Notes under the pieces: generated by a model
Told to the model about the DNA's origin: nothing
Seen by the model: the letters and a program-made list of their open reading frames with translations, nothing else
Database searches by the model: none
Program-made: the position numbers and the translations under genes
Shown here: one piece after another, positions 21,997 to 35,234 of the stretch
Layout: each line of letters starts with the position of its first letter
Position numbering within the stretch: the stretch's first letter is position 1
Assembly (NCBI GenBank): GCA_943735955.1
Contig: CALSEQ010000043.1
Span: 253,001 to 317,000, forward strand
Direction: 5' to 3'
Origin: Piscicola geometra
Lineage: Eukaryota > Annelida > Clitellata > Hirudinida > Piscicolidae
DNA length: 64,000 nt

Positions 21997-24900
21997 AAGG
22001 AGGATACACCGAACACCCCCACTGTTGTCACACAGCGATTTGTCACTTTCTCTGAAAGTTTCATTTCGATCGATAGGTATTTCACCACTCTGTTGATAGC
22101 CTAGATGGCTGCTTTCTCTGTTTCCCTCGCCGAAAATTTTCCCTACTCTAGGGGATTTTTCTTACGAGAACTCTGGTGCTTTTCAGAAAATTTGTTTTCT
22201 GAACACCTCAGTATAGGATCAGAGAAGAGCTTAAGAGCCCGTCGAAACTCTGTGAGTGAGCGGATCCAAACGGTCTGGCGCCCAAAAAGTCCAACCGGCA
22301 ATGGCCGCAAGGTTCTTTGCTCAGTACTTCGAGGATACCGGACAAAGTAGAACAGACCTTGCTCTATGTCAACCCGGGCTAAAACCCCACAGGCTTGCAT
22401 AGAGTGTAAGATCGGTCACTGCCCCTGGATGCTTATGATAGGCCGCTGAGCCTTACTCCCACCCACACACATGAGACAGTCCGAGGCCAATACGGCGCCA
22501 ATTCTTTTACTTCTTTATCTTTACTCCCCATGCACCCCCACACCAAATCCTTTTTACCCCCCAACCAAACCTACAGGCAAATGGTTGTCTTCACTGTCTC
22601 ACCCTAATCCCAACCCCACACACATGGACAGCGCGAAAGATTCAAGGAGGATACACCGAACACCCCCACTGTTGTCACACAGCGATTTGTCACTTTCTCT
22701 GAAAGTTTCATTTCGATCGATAGGTGCCTCACCACTCTGTTGATAGCCTAGACGGCTGCTTTCTCTGTTTCCCTCGTCGGAAATTTTCCCTACTCTAGGG
22801 GATTTTTCCTACGAGAACTCTGGTGCTTTTCAGAAAATTTGTTTTCTGAACACCTCAGTATAGGATCAGAGAAGAGCTTAAGAGCCCGTCGAAACTCTAT
22901 GAGTGAGCGGATCCAAACGGTCCGGCGTCCAAAAAGTCCAACCGGCAATGGCCGCAAGGTTCTTTGCTCAGTACTTCGAGGATACCGGACAAATTAGAAC
23001 AGACCTTGCTCTTTGTCAACACGGGCTAAAACCCCACAGGCTTGCATAGAGTGTAGGATCGGTCACTGCCCCTGGATGCCTATGATAGGCCGCTGAGCCT
23101 TACTCCCACCCACACACATGAGATAGTCCGAGGCCAATACGGCGCCAATTCTTTTACTTCTTTATCTTTACTCCCCATGCACCCCCACACCAAATCCTTT
23201 TTACCCCCCAACCAAACCTACAGGCAAATGGTTGTCCTCACTGTCTCACCCTAATCCCAACCCCACACACATGGACAGCGCGAAAGATCCATGGAGGATA
23301 CACCGAACACCCCCACTGTTGTCACACAGCGATTTGTCACATTCTCTGAAAGTTTCATTTCGATCGATAGGTGCCTCACTACTCTGTTGATAGCCTAGAT
23401 GGCTGCTTTCTCTGTTTCCCTCGCCGAAAATTTTCCCTACTCTAGGGGATTTTTCTTACGAGAACTCTGGTGCTTTTCAGAAAATTTGTTTTCTGAACAC
23501 CTCAGTATAGGATCAGAGAAGAGCTTAAGAGCCCGTCGAAACTCTGTGAGTGAGCGGATCCAAACGGTCCGGCGCCCAAAAAGTCCAACCGGCAATGGCC
23601 GCAAGGTTCTTTGCTCAGTACTTCGAGGATACCGGACAAAGTGGAACAGACCTTGCTCTATGTCAACCCGGGCTAAAACCCCACAGGCTTGCATAGAGTG
23701 TAGGATCGGTCACTGCCCCTGGATGCCTATGATTGGCCGCTGAGCCTTACTCCCACCCACACACATGAGATAGTCCGAGGCCAATACGGCGCCAATTCTT
23801 TTACTTCTTTATCTTTACTCCCCATGCACCCCCACACCGAATCCTTTTTACCCCCCAACCAAACCTACAGGCAAATGGTTGTCCTCACTGTCTCACCCTA
23901 ATCCCAACCCCACACACATGGACAGCGCGAAAGATCCATGGAGGATACACCGAACACCCCCACTGTTGTCACACAGCGATTTGTCACTTTCTCTGAAAGT
24001 TTCATTTCGATCGATAGGTGCCTCACCACTCTGTTGATAGCCTAGACGGCTGCTTTCTCTGTTTCCCTCGCCGGAAATTTTCCCTACTCTAGGGGATTTT
24101 TCCTACGAGAACTCTGGTGCTTTTCAGAAAATTTGTTTTCTGAACACCTCAGTATAGGATCAGAGAAGAGCTTAAGAGCCCGTCGAAACTCTATGAGTGA
24201 GCGGATCCAAACGGTCCGGCGTCCAAAAAGTCCAACCGGCAATGGCCGCAAGGTTCTTTGCTCAGTACTTCGAGGATACCGGACAAAGTAGAACAGACCT
24301 TGCTCTTTGTCAACCCGGGCTAAAACCCCACAGGCTTGCATAGAGTGTAGGATCGGTCACTGCCCCTGGATGCCTATGATAGGCCGCTGAGCCTTACTCC
24401 CACCCACACACATGAGATAGTCCGAGGCCAATACGGCGCCAATTCTTTTACTTCTTTATCTTTACTCCCCATGCACCCCCACACCAAATCCTTTTTACCC
24501 CCCAACCAAACCTACAGGCAAATGGTTGTCCTCACTGTCTCACCCTATTCCCAACCCCACACACATGGACAGCGCGAAAGATCCATGGAGGATACACCGA
24601 ACACCCCCACTGTTGTCACACAGCGATTTGTCACATTCTCTGAAAGTTTCATTTCGATCGATAGGTGCCTCACTACTCTGTTGATAGCCTAGATGGCTGC
24701 TTTCTCTGTTTCCCTCGCCGAAAATTTTCCCTACTCTAGGGGATTTTTCTTACGAGAACTCTGGTGGTTTTCAGAAAATTTGTTTTCTGAACACCTCAGT
24801 ATAGGATCAGAGAAGAGCTTAAGAGCCCGTCGAAACTCTGTGAGTGAGCGGATCCAAACGGTCCGGCGCCCAAAAAGTCCAACCGGCAATGGCCGCAAGG

Positions 24901-26525
24901 TTCTTTGCTCAGTACTTCGAGGATACCGGACAAAGTAGAACAGACCTTGCTCTATGTCAACCCGGGCTAAAACCCAACAGGCTTGCATAGAGTGTAGGAT
25001 CGGTCACTGCCCCTGGATGCCTATGATAGGCCGCTGAGCCTTACTCCCACCCACACACATGAGATAGTCCGAGGCCAATACGGCGCCAATTCTTTTACTT
25101 CTTTATCTTTACTCCCCATGCACCCCCACACCAAATCCTTTTTACCCCCCAACCAAACCTACAGGCAAATGGTTGTCCTCACTGTCTCACCCTAATTTCA
25201 ACCCCACACACATGGACAGCGCGAAAGATTCAAGGAGGATACACCGAACACCCCCACTGTTGTCACACAGCGATTTGTCACTTTCTCTGAAAGTTTCATT
25301 TCGATCGATAGGTGCCTCACTACTCTGTTGATAGCCTAGATGGCTGCTTTCTCTGTTTCCCTCGCCGAAAATTTTCCCTACTCTAGGGGATTTTTCTTAC
25401 GAGAACTCTGGTGCTTTTCAGAAAATTTGTTTTCTGAACACCTCAGTATAGGATCAGAGAAGAGCTTAAGAGCCCGTCGAAACTCTGTGAGTGAGCGGAT
25501 CCAAACGGTCCGGCGCCCAAAAAGTCCAACCGGCAATGGCCGCAAGGTTCTTTGCTCAGTACTTCGAGGATACCGGACAAAGTAGAACAGACCTTGCTCT
25601 ATGTCAACCCGGGCTAAAACCCCACAGGCTTGCATAGAGTGTAGGATCGGTCACTGCCCCTGGATGCCTATGATAGGCCGCTGAGCCTTACTCCCACCCA
25701 CACACATGAGATAGTCCGAGGCCAATACGGCGCCAATTCTTTTACTTCTTTATCTTTACTCCCCATGCACCCCCACACCAAATCCTTTTTACCCCCCAAC
25801 CAAACCTACAGGCAAATGGTTGTCCTCACTGTCTCACCCTAATCCCAACCCCACACATATGGACAGCGCGAAAGATCCATGGAGGATACACCGAACACCC
25901 CCACTGTTGTCACACAGCGATTTGTCACTTTCTCTGAAAGTTTCATTTCGATCGATAGGTGCCTCACCACTCTGTTGATAGCCTAGACGGCTGCTTTCTC
26001 TGATTTCCTCGCCGGAAGTTTTCCCTACTCTAGGGGATTTTTCTTACGAGAACTCTGGTGCTTTTCAGAAAATTTGTTTTCTGAACACCTCAGTATAGGA
26101 TCAGATAAGAGCTTAAGAGCCCGTCGAAACTCTGTGAGTGAGCGGATCCAAACGGTCCGGCGCCCAAAAAGTCCAACCGGCAATGGCCGCAAGGTTCTTT
26201 GCTCAGTACTTCGAAAATACCGGACAAAGTGGAACAGACCTTGCTCTATGTCAACCCGGGCTAAAACCCCACAGGCTTCTATAGAGTGTAGGATCGGTCA
26301 CTGCCCCTGGATGCCTATGATAGGCCGCTGATCCTTACTCCCACCCACACACATGAGACAGTCCGAGGCCAATACGGCGCCAATTCTTTTACTTCTTTAT
26401 CTTTACTCCCCATGCACCCCCACACCAAATCCTTTTTACCCCCCAACCAAACCTACAGGCAAATGGTTGTCCTCACTGTCTCACCCTAATTTCAACCCCA
26501 CACACATGGACAGCGCGAAAGATTC
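21997..26525. repeat. Subarray 5: mixed type II monomers (units 35-41)
   Basis: Units start at 21997, 22644, 23291, 23938, 24585, 25232 and 25879. Units 36 and 38 belong to the P class of subarray 3 (ctctatgagtg, ggcgtcc, gctctttgtc). Units 35, 37, 39 and 40 belong to the Q class (cctagatggctgc, cgccgaaaatttt). Unit 41 carries 'cagataagagc' as in subarray 4, but with 'cttcgaaaatacc'. The array thus returns to older classes after the 18.8-22.0 kb insertion of a different class. Confidence 0.83.
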
Positions 26526-27819
26526 AAGGAGGATACACCGAACACCCCCACTGTTGTCACACAGCGATTTGTCACTTTCTCTGAAAGTTTCATTTCGATC
26601 GATAGGTGCCTCACTACTCTGTTGATAGCCTAGATGTCTGCTTTCTCTGTTTCCCTCGCCGAAAATTTTCCCTACTCTAGGGGATTTTTCTTACGAGAAC
26701 TCTGGTGCTTTTCAGAAAATTTGTTTTCTGAACACCTCAGTATAGGATCAGAGAAGAGCTTAAGAGCCCGTCGAAACTCTGTGAGTGAGCGGATCCAAAC
26801 GGTCCGGCGCCCAAAAAGTCCAACCGGCAATGGCCGCAAGGTTCTTTGCTCAGTACTTCGAGGATACCGGACAAAGTAGAACAGACCTTGCTCTATGTCA
26901 ACCCGGGCTAAAACCCCACAGGCTTGCATAGAGTGTAAGATCGGTCACTGCCCCTGGATGCTTATGATAGGCCGCTGAGCCTTACTCCCACCCACACACA
27001 TGAGACAGTCCGAGGCCAATACGGCGCCAATTCTTTTACTTCTTTATCTTTACTCCCCATGCACCCCCACACCAAATCCTTTTTACCCCCCAACCAAACC
27101 TACAGGCAAATGGTTGTCTTCACTGTCTCACCCTAATCCCAACCCCACACACATGGACAGCGCGAAAGATTCAAGGAGGATACACCGAACACCCCCACTG
27201 TTGTCACACAGCGATTTGTCACTTTCTCTGAAAGTTTCATTTCGATCGATAGGTGCCTCACCACTCTGTTGATAGCCTAGACGGCTGCTTTCTCTGTTTC
27301 CCTCGCCGGAAATTTTCCCTACTCTAGGGGATTTTTCCTACGAGAACTCTGGTGCTTTTCAGAAAATTTCTTTTCTGAACACCTCAGTATAGGATCAGAG
27401 AAGAGCTTAAGAGCCCGTCGAAACTCTGTGAGTGAGCGGATCCAAACGGTCCGGCGCCCAAAAAGTCCAACCGGCAATGGCCGCAAGGTTCTTTGCTCAG
27501 TACTTCGAGGATACCGGACAAAGTGGAACAGACCTTGCTCTATGTCAACCCGGGCTAAAACCCCACAGGCTTGCATAGAGTGTAGGATCGGTCACTGCCC
27601 CTGGATGCCTATGATAGGCCGCTGAGCCTTACTCCCACCCACACACATAAGACAGTCCGAGGCCAATACGGCGCCAATTCTTTAACTTCTTTATCTTTAC
27701 TCCCCATGCACCCCCACACCAAATCCTTTTTACCCCCCAACCAAACCTACAGGCAAATGGTTGTCCTCACTGTCTCACCCTAATCCCAACCCCACACACA
27801 TGGACAGCGCGAAAGATCC

Positions 27820-28864
27820 ATGGAGGATACACCGAACACCCCCACTGTTGTCACACAGCGATTTGTCACATTCTCTGAAAGTTTCATTTCGATCGATAGG
27901 TGCCTCACTACTCTGTTGATAGCCTAGACAGCTGCTTTCTCTGTTTCCCTCGCCGGAAATTTTCCCTACTCTAGGGGATTTTTCTTACGAGAACTCTGGT
28001 GCTTTTCAGAAAATTTGTTTTCTGAACACCTTAGTATAGGATCAGAGAAGAGCTTAAGAGCCCGTCGAAACTCTGTGAGTGAGCGGATCCAAACGGTCCG
28101 GCGCCCAAAAAGTCCAACCGGCAATGGCCGCAAGGTTTTTTGCTCAGTACTTCGAGGATACCGGACTAAGTGGAACAGACCTTGCTCTATGCCAACCCGG
28201 GCTAAAGCCCCACAGGCTTGCATAGAATGTAGGATCGGTCACTGCCCCTGGATGCCTATGATAGGCCGCTGATCCTTACTCCCACCCACACACATGAGAC
28301 AGTCCGAGGCCAATACGGCGCCAATTTTTTTACTTCTTTATCTTTACTCCCCATGCACCCCCAAACCAAATCCTTTTTACCCCCCAACCAACTCTGGTGC
28401 TTTTCAGAAAATTTGTTTTCTGAACACCTCAGTATAGGATCAGAGAAGAGCTTAAGAGCCCGTCGAAACTCTGTGAGTGAGCGGATCCAAACGGTCCGGC
28501 GCCCAAAAAGTCCAACCGGCAATGGCCGCAAGGTTCTTTGCTCAGTACTTCGAGGATACCGGACAAAGTAGAACAGACCTTGCTCTATGTCAACCCGGGC
28601 TAAAACCCCACAGGCTTGCATAGAGTGTAGGATCGGTCACTGCCCCTGGATGCCTATGATAGGCCGCTGAGCCTTACTCCCACCCACACACATGAGACAG
28701 TCCGAGGCCAATACGGCGCCAATTCTTTTACTTCTTTATCTTTACTCCCCATGCACCCCCACACCAAATCCTTTTTACCCCTCAACCAAACCTACAGGCA
28801 AATGGTTGTCTTCACTGTCTCACCCTAATCCCAACCCCACACACATGGACAGCGCGAAAGATTC
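27820..28864. repeat. Deletion-fused double unit, copy 1 (junction 28391/28392)
   Basis: Unit 44 runs normally to unit position 572 ('ccaaccaa') and then continues directly with unit position 175 of the next copy ('ctctggtgc'). Exactly 249 bp are missing (573-647 plus 1-174), leaving two hairpins 398 bp apart instead of 647. The two breakpoints share only 'aa', which fits an illegitimate event better than equal homologous exchange. The left part has 'cccccaaacc', a variant also seen near 13480 and 14775. Confidence 0.95.
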
Positions 28865-31800
28865 AAGGAGGATACACCGAACACCCCCACTGTTGTCACA
28901 CAGCGATTTGTCACTTTCTTTGAAAGTTTCATTTCGATCGATAGGTGCCTCACCACTCTGTTGATAGCCTAGACGGCTGCTTTCTCTGTTTCCCTCGCCG
29001 GAAATTTTCCCTACTCTAGGGGATTTTTCCTACGAGAACTCTGGTGCTTTTCAGAAAATTTCTTTTCTGAACACCTCAGTATAGGATCAGAGAAGAGCTT
29101 AAGAGCCCGTCGAAACTCTGTGAGTGAGCGGATCCAAACGGTCCGGCGCCCAAAAAGTCCAACCGGCAATGGCCGCAAGGTTCTTTGCTCAGTACTTCGA
29201 GGATACCGGACAAAGTGGAACAGACCTTGCTCTATGTCAACCCGGGCTAAAACCCCACAGGCTTGCATAGAGTGTAGGATCGGTCACTGCCCCTGGATGC
29301 CTATGATAGGCCGCTGAGCCTTACTCCCACCCACACACATGAGACAGTCCGAGGCCAATACGGCGCCAATTCTTTAACTTCTTTATCTTTACTCCCCATG
29401 CACCCCCACACCAAATCCTTTTTACCCCCCAACCAAACCTACAGGCAAATGGTTGTCCTCACTGTCTCACCCTAATCCCAACCCCACACACATGGACAGC
29501 GCGAAAGATCCATGGAGGATACACCGAACACCCCTACTGTTGTCACACAGCGATTTGTCACATTCTCTGAAAGTTTCATTTCGATCGATAGGTGCCTCAC
29601 TACTCTGTTGATAGCCTAGACGGCTGCTTTCTCTGTTTCCCTCGCCGGAAATTTTCCCTACTCTAGGGGATTTTTCCTACGAGAACTCTGGTGCTTTTCA
29701 GAAAATTTCTTTTTTGAACACCTCAGTATAGGATCAGAGAAGAGCTTAAGAGCCCGTCGAAACTCTGTGAGTGAGCGGATCCAAACGGTCCGGCGCCCAA
29801 AAAGTCCAACCGGCAATGGCCGCAAGGTTTTTTGCTCAGTACTTCGAGGATACCGGACTAAGTGGAACAGACCTTGCTCTATGTCAACCCGGAATAAAGC
29901 CCCACAGGCTTGCATAGAATGTAGGATCGGTCACTGCCCCTGGATGCCTATGATAGGCCGCTGATCCTTACTCCCACCCACACACATGAGACAGTCCGAG
30001 GCCAATACGGCGCCAATTTTTTTACTTCTTTATCTTTACTCCCCATGCACCCCCAAACCAAATCCTTTTTACCCCCCAACCAACTCTGGTGCTTTTCAGA
30101 AAATTTGTTTTCTGAACACCTCAGTATAGGATCAGAGAAGAGCTTAAGAGCCCGTCGAAACTCTGTGAGTGAGCGGATCCAAATGGTCCGGCGCCCAAAA
30201 AGTCCAACCGGCAATGGCCGCAAGGTTCTTTGCTCAGTACTTCGAGAATACCGGACAAAGTGGAACAGACCTTGCTCTATGTCAACCCGGGCTAAAACCC
30301 AACAGGCTTGCATAGAGTGTAAGATCGGACACTGCCCCTGGATGCCTATGATAGGCCGCTGAGCCTTACTCCCACCCACACACATGAGACAGTCCGAGGC
30401 CAATACGGCGCCAATTCTTTTACTTCTTTATCTTTACTCCCCATGCACCCCCACACCAAATCCTTTTTACCCCTCAACCAAACCTACAGGCAAATGGTTG
30501 TCTTCACTGTCTCACCCTAATCCCAACCCCACACACATGGACAGCGCGAAAGATTCAAGGAGGATACACCGAACACCCCCACTGTTGTCACACAGCGATT
30601 TGTCACTTTCTTTGAAAGTTTCATTTCGATCGATAGGTGCCTCACCACTCTGTTGATAGCCTAGACGGCTGCTTTCTCTGTTTCCCTCGCCGGAAATTTT
30701 CCCTACTCTAGGGGATTTTTCCTACGAGAACTCTGGTGCTTTTCAGAAAATTTCTTTTCTGAACACCTCAGTATAGGATCAGAGAAGAGCTTAAGAGCCC
30801 GTCGAAACTCTGTGAGTGAGCGGATCCAAACGGTCCGGCGCCCAAAAAGTCCAACCGGCAATGGCCGCAAGGTTCTTTGCTCAGTACTTCGAGGATACCG
30901 GACAAAGTGGAACAGACCTTGCTCTATGTCAACCCGGGCTAAAACCCCACAGGCTTGCATAGAGTGTAGGATCGGTCACTGCCCCTGGATGCCTATGATA
31001 GGCCGCTGAGCCTTACTCCCACCCACACACATGAGACAGTCCGAGGCCAATACGGCGCCAATTCTTTAACTTCTTTATCTTTACTCCCCATGCACCCCCA
31101 CACCAAATCCTTTTTACCCCCCAACCAAACCTACAGGCAAATGGTTGTCCTCACTGTCTCACCCTAATCCCAACCCCACACACATGGACAGCGCGAAAGA
31201 TCCATGGAGGATACACCGAACACCCCTACTGTTGTCACACAGCGATTTGTCACATTCTCTGAAAGTTTCATTTCGATCGATAGGTGCCTCACTACTCTGT
31301 TGATAGCCTAGACGGCTGCTTTCTCTGTTTCCCTCGCCGGAAATTTTCCCTACTCTAGGGGATTTTTCCTACGAGAACTCTGGTGCTTTTCAGAAAATTT
31401 CTTTTTTGAACACCTCAGTATAGGATCAGAGAAGAGCTTAAGAGCCCGTCGAAACTCTGTGAGTGAGCGGATCCAAACGGTCCGGCGCCCAAAAAGTCCA
31501 ACCGGCAATGGCCGCAAGGTTTTTTGCTCAGTACTTCGAGGATACCGGACTAAGTGGAACAGACCTTGCTCTATGTCAACCCGGAATAAAGCCCCACAGG
31601 CTTGCATAGAATGTAGGATCGGTCACTGCCCCTGGATGCCTATGATAGGCCGCTGATCCTTACTCCCACCCACACACATGAGACAGTCCGAGGCCAATAC
31701 GGCGCCAATTTTTTTACTTCTTTATCTTTACTCCCCATGCACCCCCAAACCAAATCCTTTTTACCCCCCAACCAACTCTGGTGCTTTTCAGAAAATTTGT

Positions 31801-32162
31801 TTTCTGAACACCTCAGTATAGGATCAGAGAAGAGCTTAAGAGCCCGTCGAAACTCTGTGAGTGAGCGGATCCAAATGGTCCGGCGCCCAAAAAGTCCAAC
31901 CGGCAATGGCCGCAAGGTTCTTTGCTCAGTACTTCGAGAATACCGGACAAAGTGGAACAGACCTTGCTCTATGTCAACCCGGGCTAAAACCCAACAGGCT
32001 TGCATAGAGTGTAAGATCGGACACTGCCCCTGGATGCCTATGATAGGCCGCTGAGCCTTACTCCCACCCACACACATGAGACAGTCCGAGGCCAATACGG
32101 CGCCAATTCTTTTACTTCTTTATCTTTACTCCCCATGCACCCCCACACCAAATCCTTTTTAC
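28651..32162. repeat. Tandem duplication with 1692-bp offset
   Basis: Roughly 28651-30470 and 30343-32162 read the same in the lines I compared at an offset of 1692 bp, including rare variants: 'cccctactgttg' (29530, 31222), 'tttcttttttgaac', 'ggaataaagc' and 'tttctttgaaag'. Left and right limits are set by 'gtgtagg' against 'gtgtaag' and by 'ccctcaacc' against 'ccccccaacc'. The block is two full units plus the 398-bp fused step. Its near identity makes it one of the youngest events in the window. Confidence 0.85.
29512..30556. repeat. Deletion-fused double unit, copy 2 (junction 30083/30084)
   Basis: The breakpoint is base-for-base the same as copy 1, 1692 bp downstream, so it was copied rather than formed again. 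This copy has 'ggaataaagcc' at 29891, 'tttcttttttgaac' in the hairpin near 29706, and 'gatcggacactg' near 30327. All three are shared with copy 3. Confidence 0.95.
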
Positions 32163-32248
32163 CCCCCAACCAAACCTACAGGCAAATGGTTGTCCTCACT
32201 GTCTCACCCTAATTTCAACCCCACACACATGGACAGCGCGAAAGATTC
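31204..32248. repeat. Deletion-fused double unit, copy 3 (junction 31775/31776)
   Basis: This is a near-perfect copy of 29512-30556 at +1692 bp. The one difference noticed is 'ccccccaacc' near 32163 where copy 2 has 'cccctcaacc' near 30471, which marks where the duplicated tract ends. Confidence 0.95.
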
Positions 32249-33542
32249 AAGGAGGATACACCGAACACCCCCACTGTTGTCACACAGCGATTTGTCACTT
32301 TCTCTGAAAGTTTCATTTCGATCGATAGGTGCCTCACTACTCTGTTGATAGCCTAGATGGCTGCTTTCTCTGTTTATCTCGCCGAAAATTTTCCCTACTC
32401 TAGGGGATTTTTCTTACGAGAACTCTGGTGCTTTTCAGAAAATTTGTTTTCTGAACACCTCAGTATAGGATCAGAGAAGAGCTTAAGAGCCCGTCGAAAC
32501 TCTGTGAGTGAGCGGATCCAAACGGTCCGGCGCCCAAAAAGTCCAACCGGCAATGGCCGCAAGGTTCTTTGCTCAGTACTTCGAGGATACCGGACAAAGT
32601 AGAACAGACCTTGCTCTATGTCAACCCGGGCTAAAACCCCACAGGCTTGCATAGAGTGTAAGATCGGTCACTGCCCCTGGATGCTTATGATAGGCCGCTG
32701 AGCCTTACTCCCACCCACACACATGAGACAGTCCGAGGCCAATACGGCGCCAATTCTTTTACTTCTTTATCTTTACTCCCCATGCACCCCCACACCAAAT
32801 CCTTTTTACCCCCCAACCAAACCTACAGGCAAATGGTTGTCTTCACTGTCTCACCCTAATCCCAACCCCACACACATGGACAGCGCGAAAGATTCAAGGA
32901 GGATACACCGAACACCCCCACTGTTGTCACACAGCGATTTGTCACTTTCTCTGAAAGTTTCATTTCGATCGATAGGTGCCTCACCACTCTGTTGATAGCC
33001 TAGACGGCTGCTTTCTCTGTTTCCCTCGCCGGAAATTTTCCCTACTCTAGGGGATTTTTCCTACGAGAACTCTGGTGCTTTTCAGAAAATTTCTTTTCTG
33101 AACACCTCAGTATAGGATCAGAGAAGAGCTTAAGAGCCCGTCGAAACTCTGTGAGTGAGCGGATCCAAACGGTCCGGCGCCCAAAAAGTCCAACCGGCAA
33201 TGGCCGCAAGGTTCTTTGCTCAGTACTTCGAGGATACCGGACAAAGTGGAACAGACCTTGCTCTATGTCAACCCGGGCTAAAACCCCACAGGCTTGCATA
33301 GAGTGTAGGATCGGTCACTGCCCCTGGATGCCTATGATAGGCCGCTGAGCCTTACTCCCACCCACACACATAAGACAGTCCGAGGCCAATACGGCGCCAA
33401 TTCTTTAACTTCTTTATCTTTACTCCCCATGCACCCCCACACCAAATCCTTTTTACCCCCCAACCAAACCTACAGGCAAATGGTTGTCCTCACTGTCTCA
33501 CCCTAATCCCAACCCCACACACATGGACAGCGCGAAAGATCC

Positions 33543-34587
33543 ATGGAGGATACACCGAACACCCCCACTGTTGTCACACAGCGATTTGTCACATTCTCTG
33601 AAAGTTTCATTTCGATCGATAGGTGCCTCACTACTCTGTTGATAGCCTAGACAGCTGCTTTCTCTGTTTCCCTCGCCGGAAATTTTCCCTACTCTAGGGG
33701 ATTTTTCTTACGAGAACTCTGGTGCTTTTCAGAAAATTTGTTTTCTGAACACCTTAGTATAGGATCAGAGAAGAGCTTAAGAGCCCGTCGAAACTCTGTG
33801 AGTGAGCGGATCCAAACGGTCCGGCGCCCAAAAAGTCCAACCGGCAATGGCCGCAAGGTTTTTTGCTCAGTACTTCGAGGATACCGGACTAAGTGGAACA
33901 GACCTTGCTCTATGCCAACCCGGGCTAAAGCCCCACAGGCTTGCATAGAATGTAGGATCGGTCACTGCCCCTGGATGCCTATGATAGGCCGCTGATCCTT
34001 ACTCCCACCCACACACATGAGACAGTCCGAGGCCAATACGGCGCCAATTTTTTTACTTCTTTATCTTTACTCCCCATGCACCCCCAAACCAAATCCTTTT
34101 TACCCCCCAACCAACTCTGGTGCTTTTCAGAAAATTTGTTTTCTGAACACCTCAGTATAGGATCAGAGAAGAGCTTAAGAGCCCGTCGAAACTCTGTGAG
34201 TGAGCGGATCCAAACGGTCCGGCGCCCAAAAAGTCCAACCGGCAATGGCCGCAAGGTTCTTTGCTCAGTACTTCGAGGATACCGGACAAAGTAGAACAGA
34301 CCTTGCTCTATGTCAACCCGGGCTAAAACCCCACAGGCTTGCATAGAGTGTAGGATCGGTCACTGCCCCTGGATGCCTATGATAGGCCGCTGAGCCTTAC
34401 TCCCACCCACACACATGAGACAGTCCGAGGCCAATACGGCGCCAATTCTTTTACTTCTTTATCTTTACTCCCCATGCACCCCCACACCAAATCCTTTTTA
34501 CCCCCCAACCAAACCTACAGGCAAATGGTTGTCTTCACTGTCTCACCCTAATCCCAACCCCACACACATGGACAGCGCGAAAGATTC
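33543..34587. repeat. Deletion-fused double unit, copy 4 (junction 34114/34115)
   Basis: This copy matches copy 1 (27820-28864) at +5723 bp better than it matches its nearest neighbours. Both have 'ctctatgccaacccgggctaa' and 'gacagctgctttc', and both lack the AATAAA variant. It therefore belongs to the longer 5723-bp duplication rather than to the 1692-bp series. Confidence 0.93.
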
Positions 34588-35234
34588 AAGGAGGATACAC
34601 CGAACACCCCCACTGTTGTCACACAGCGATTTGTCACTTTCTTTGAAAGTTTCATTTCGATCGATAGGTGCCTCACCACTCTGTTGATAGCCTAGACGGC
34701 TGCTTTCTCTGTTTCCCTCGCCGGAAATTTTCCCTACTCTAGGGGATTTTTCCTACGAGAACTCTGGTGCTTTTCAGAAAATTTCTTTTCTGAACACCTC
34801 AGTATAGGATCAGAGAAGAGCTTAAGAGCCCGTCGAAACTCTGTGAGTGAGCGGATCCAAACGGTCCGGCGCCCAAAAAGTCCAACCGGCAATGGCCGCA
34901 AGGTTCTTTGCTCAGTACTTCGAGGATACCGGACAAAGTGGAACAGACCTTGCTCTATGTCAACCCGGGCTAAAACCCCACAGGCTTGCATAGAGTGTAG
35001 GATCGGTCACTGCCCCTGGATGCCTATGATAGGCCGCTGAGCCTTACTCCCACCCACACACATAAGACAGTCCGAGGCCAATACGGCGCCAATTCTTTAA
35101 CTTCTTTATCTTTACTCCCCATGCACCCCCACACCAAATCCTTTTTACCCCCCAACCAAACCTACAGGCAAATGGTTGTCCTCACTGTCTCACCCTAATC
35201 CCAACCCCACAAACATGGACAGCGCGAAAGATCC

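Larger units (their letters stand above)
26340..35060. repeat. Duplication with 5723-bp offset (26.3-29.3 kb and 32.1-35.1 kb)
   Basis: About 26340-29340 matches about 32063-35060 at +5723 bp, which equals three 1692-bp repeats plus one unit. Shared rare states include 'cacacataagacag' (27645, 33368), 'gatgcttatgatagg', 'accttagtatagg' and 'ctctatgccaacc'. Differences are few: 'gatgtctgc' against 'gatggctgc' near 26635/32358, 'tttccctcgcc' against 'tttatctcgcc', and 'cccctcaacc' against 'ccccccaacc'. The 1692-bp duplication lies between the two copies, so the events are nested. Confidence 0.8.

Noticed and set aside
28380..28400. Transposon insertion or excision at the fused junction
   Set aside because: There is no extra sequence, no target-site duplication and no terminal inverted repeat; it is a simple 249-bp loss.
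29948..30403. Longest frames (150-151 codons; also 49608-50060) as a novel protein or fusion
   Set aside because: The 151-codon minus-strand frame exists only because the 249-bp deletion joins two repeat frames. The 150-codon frame at 49608 arises because 'tagcctaga' became 'tagccttga', removing a stop. Both are by-products of repeat variation.
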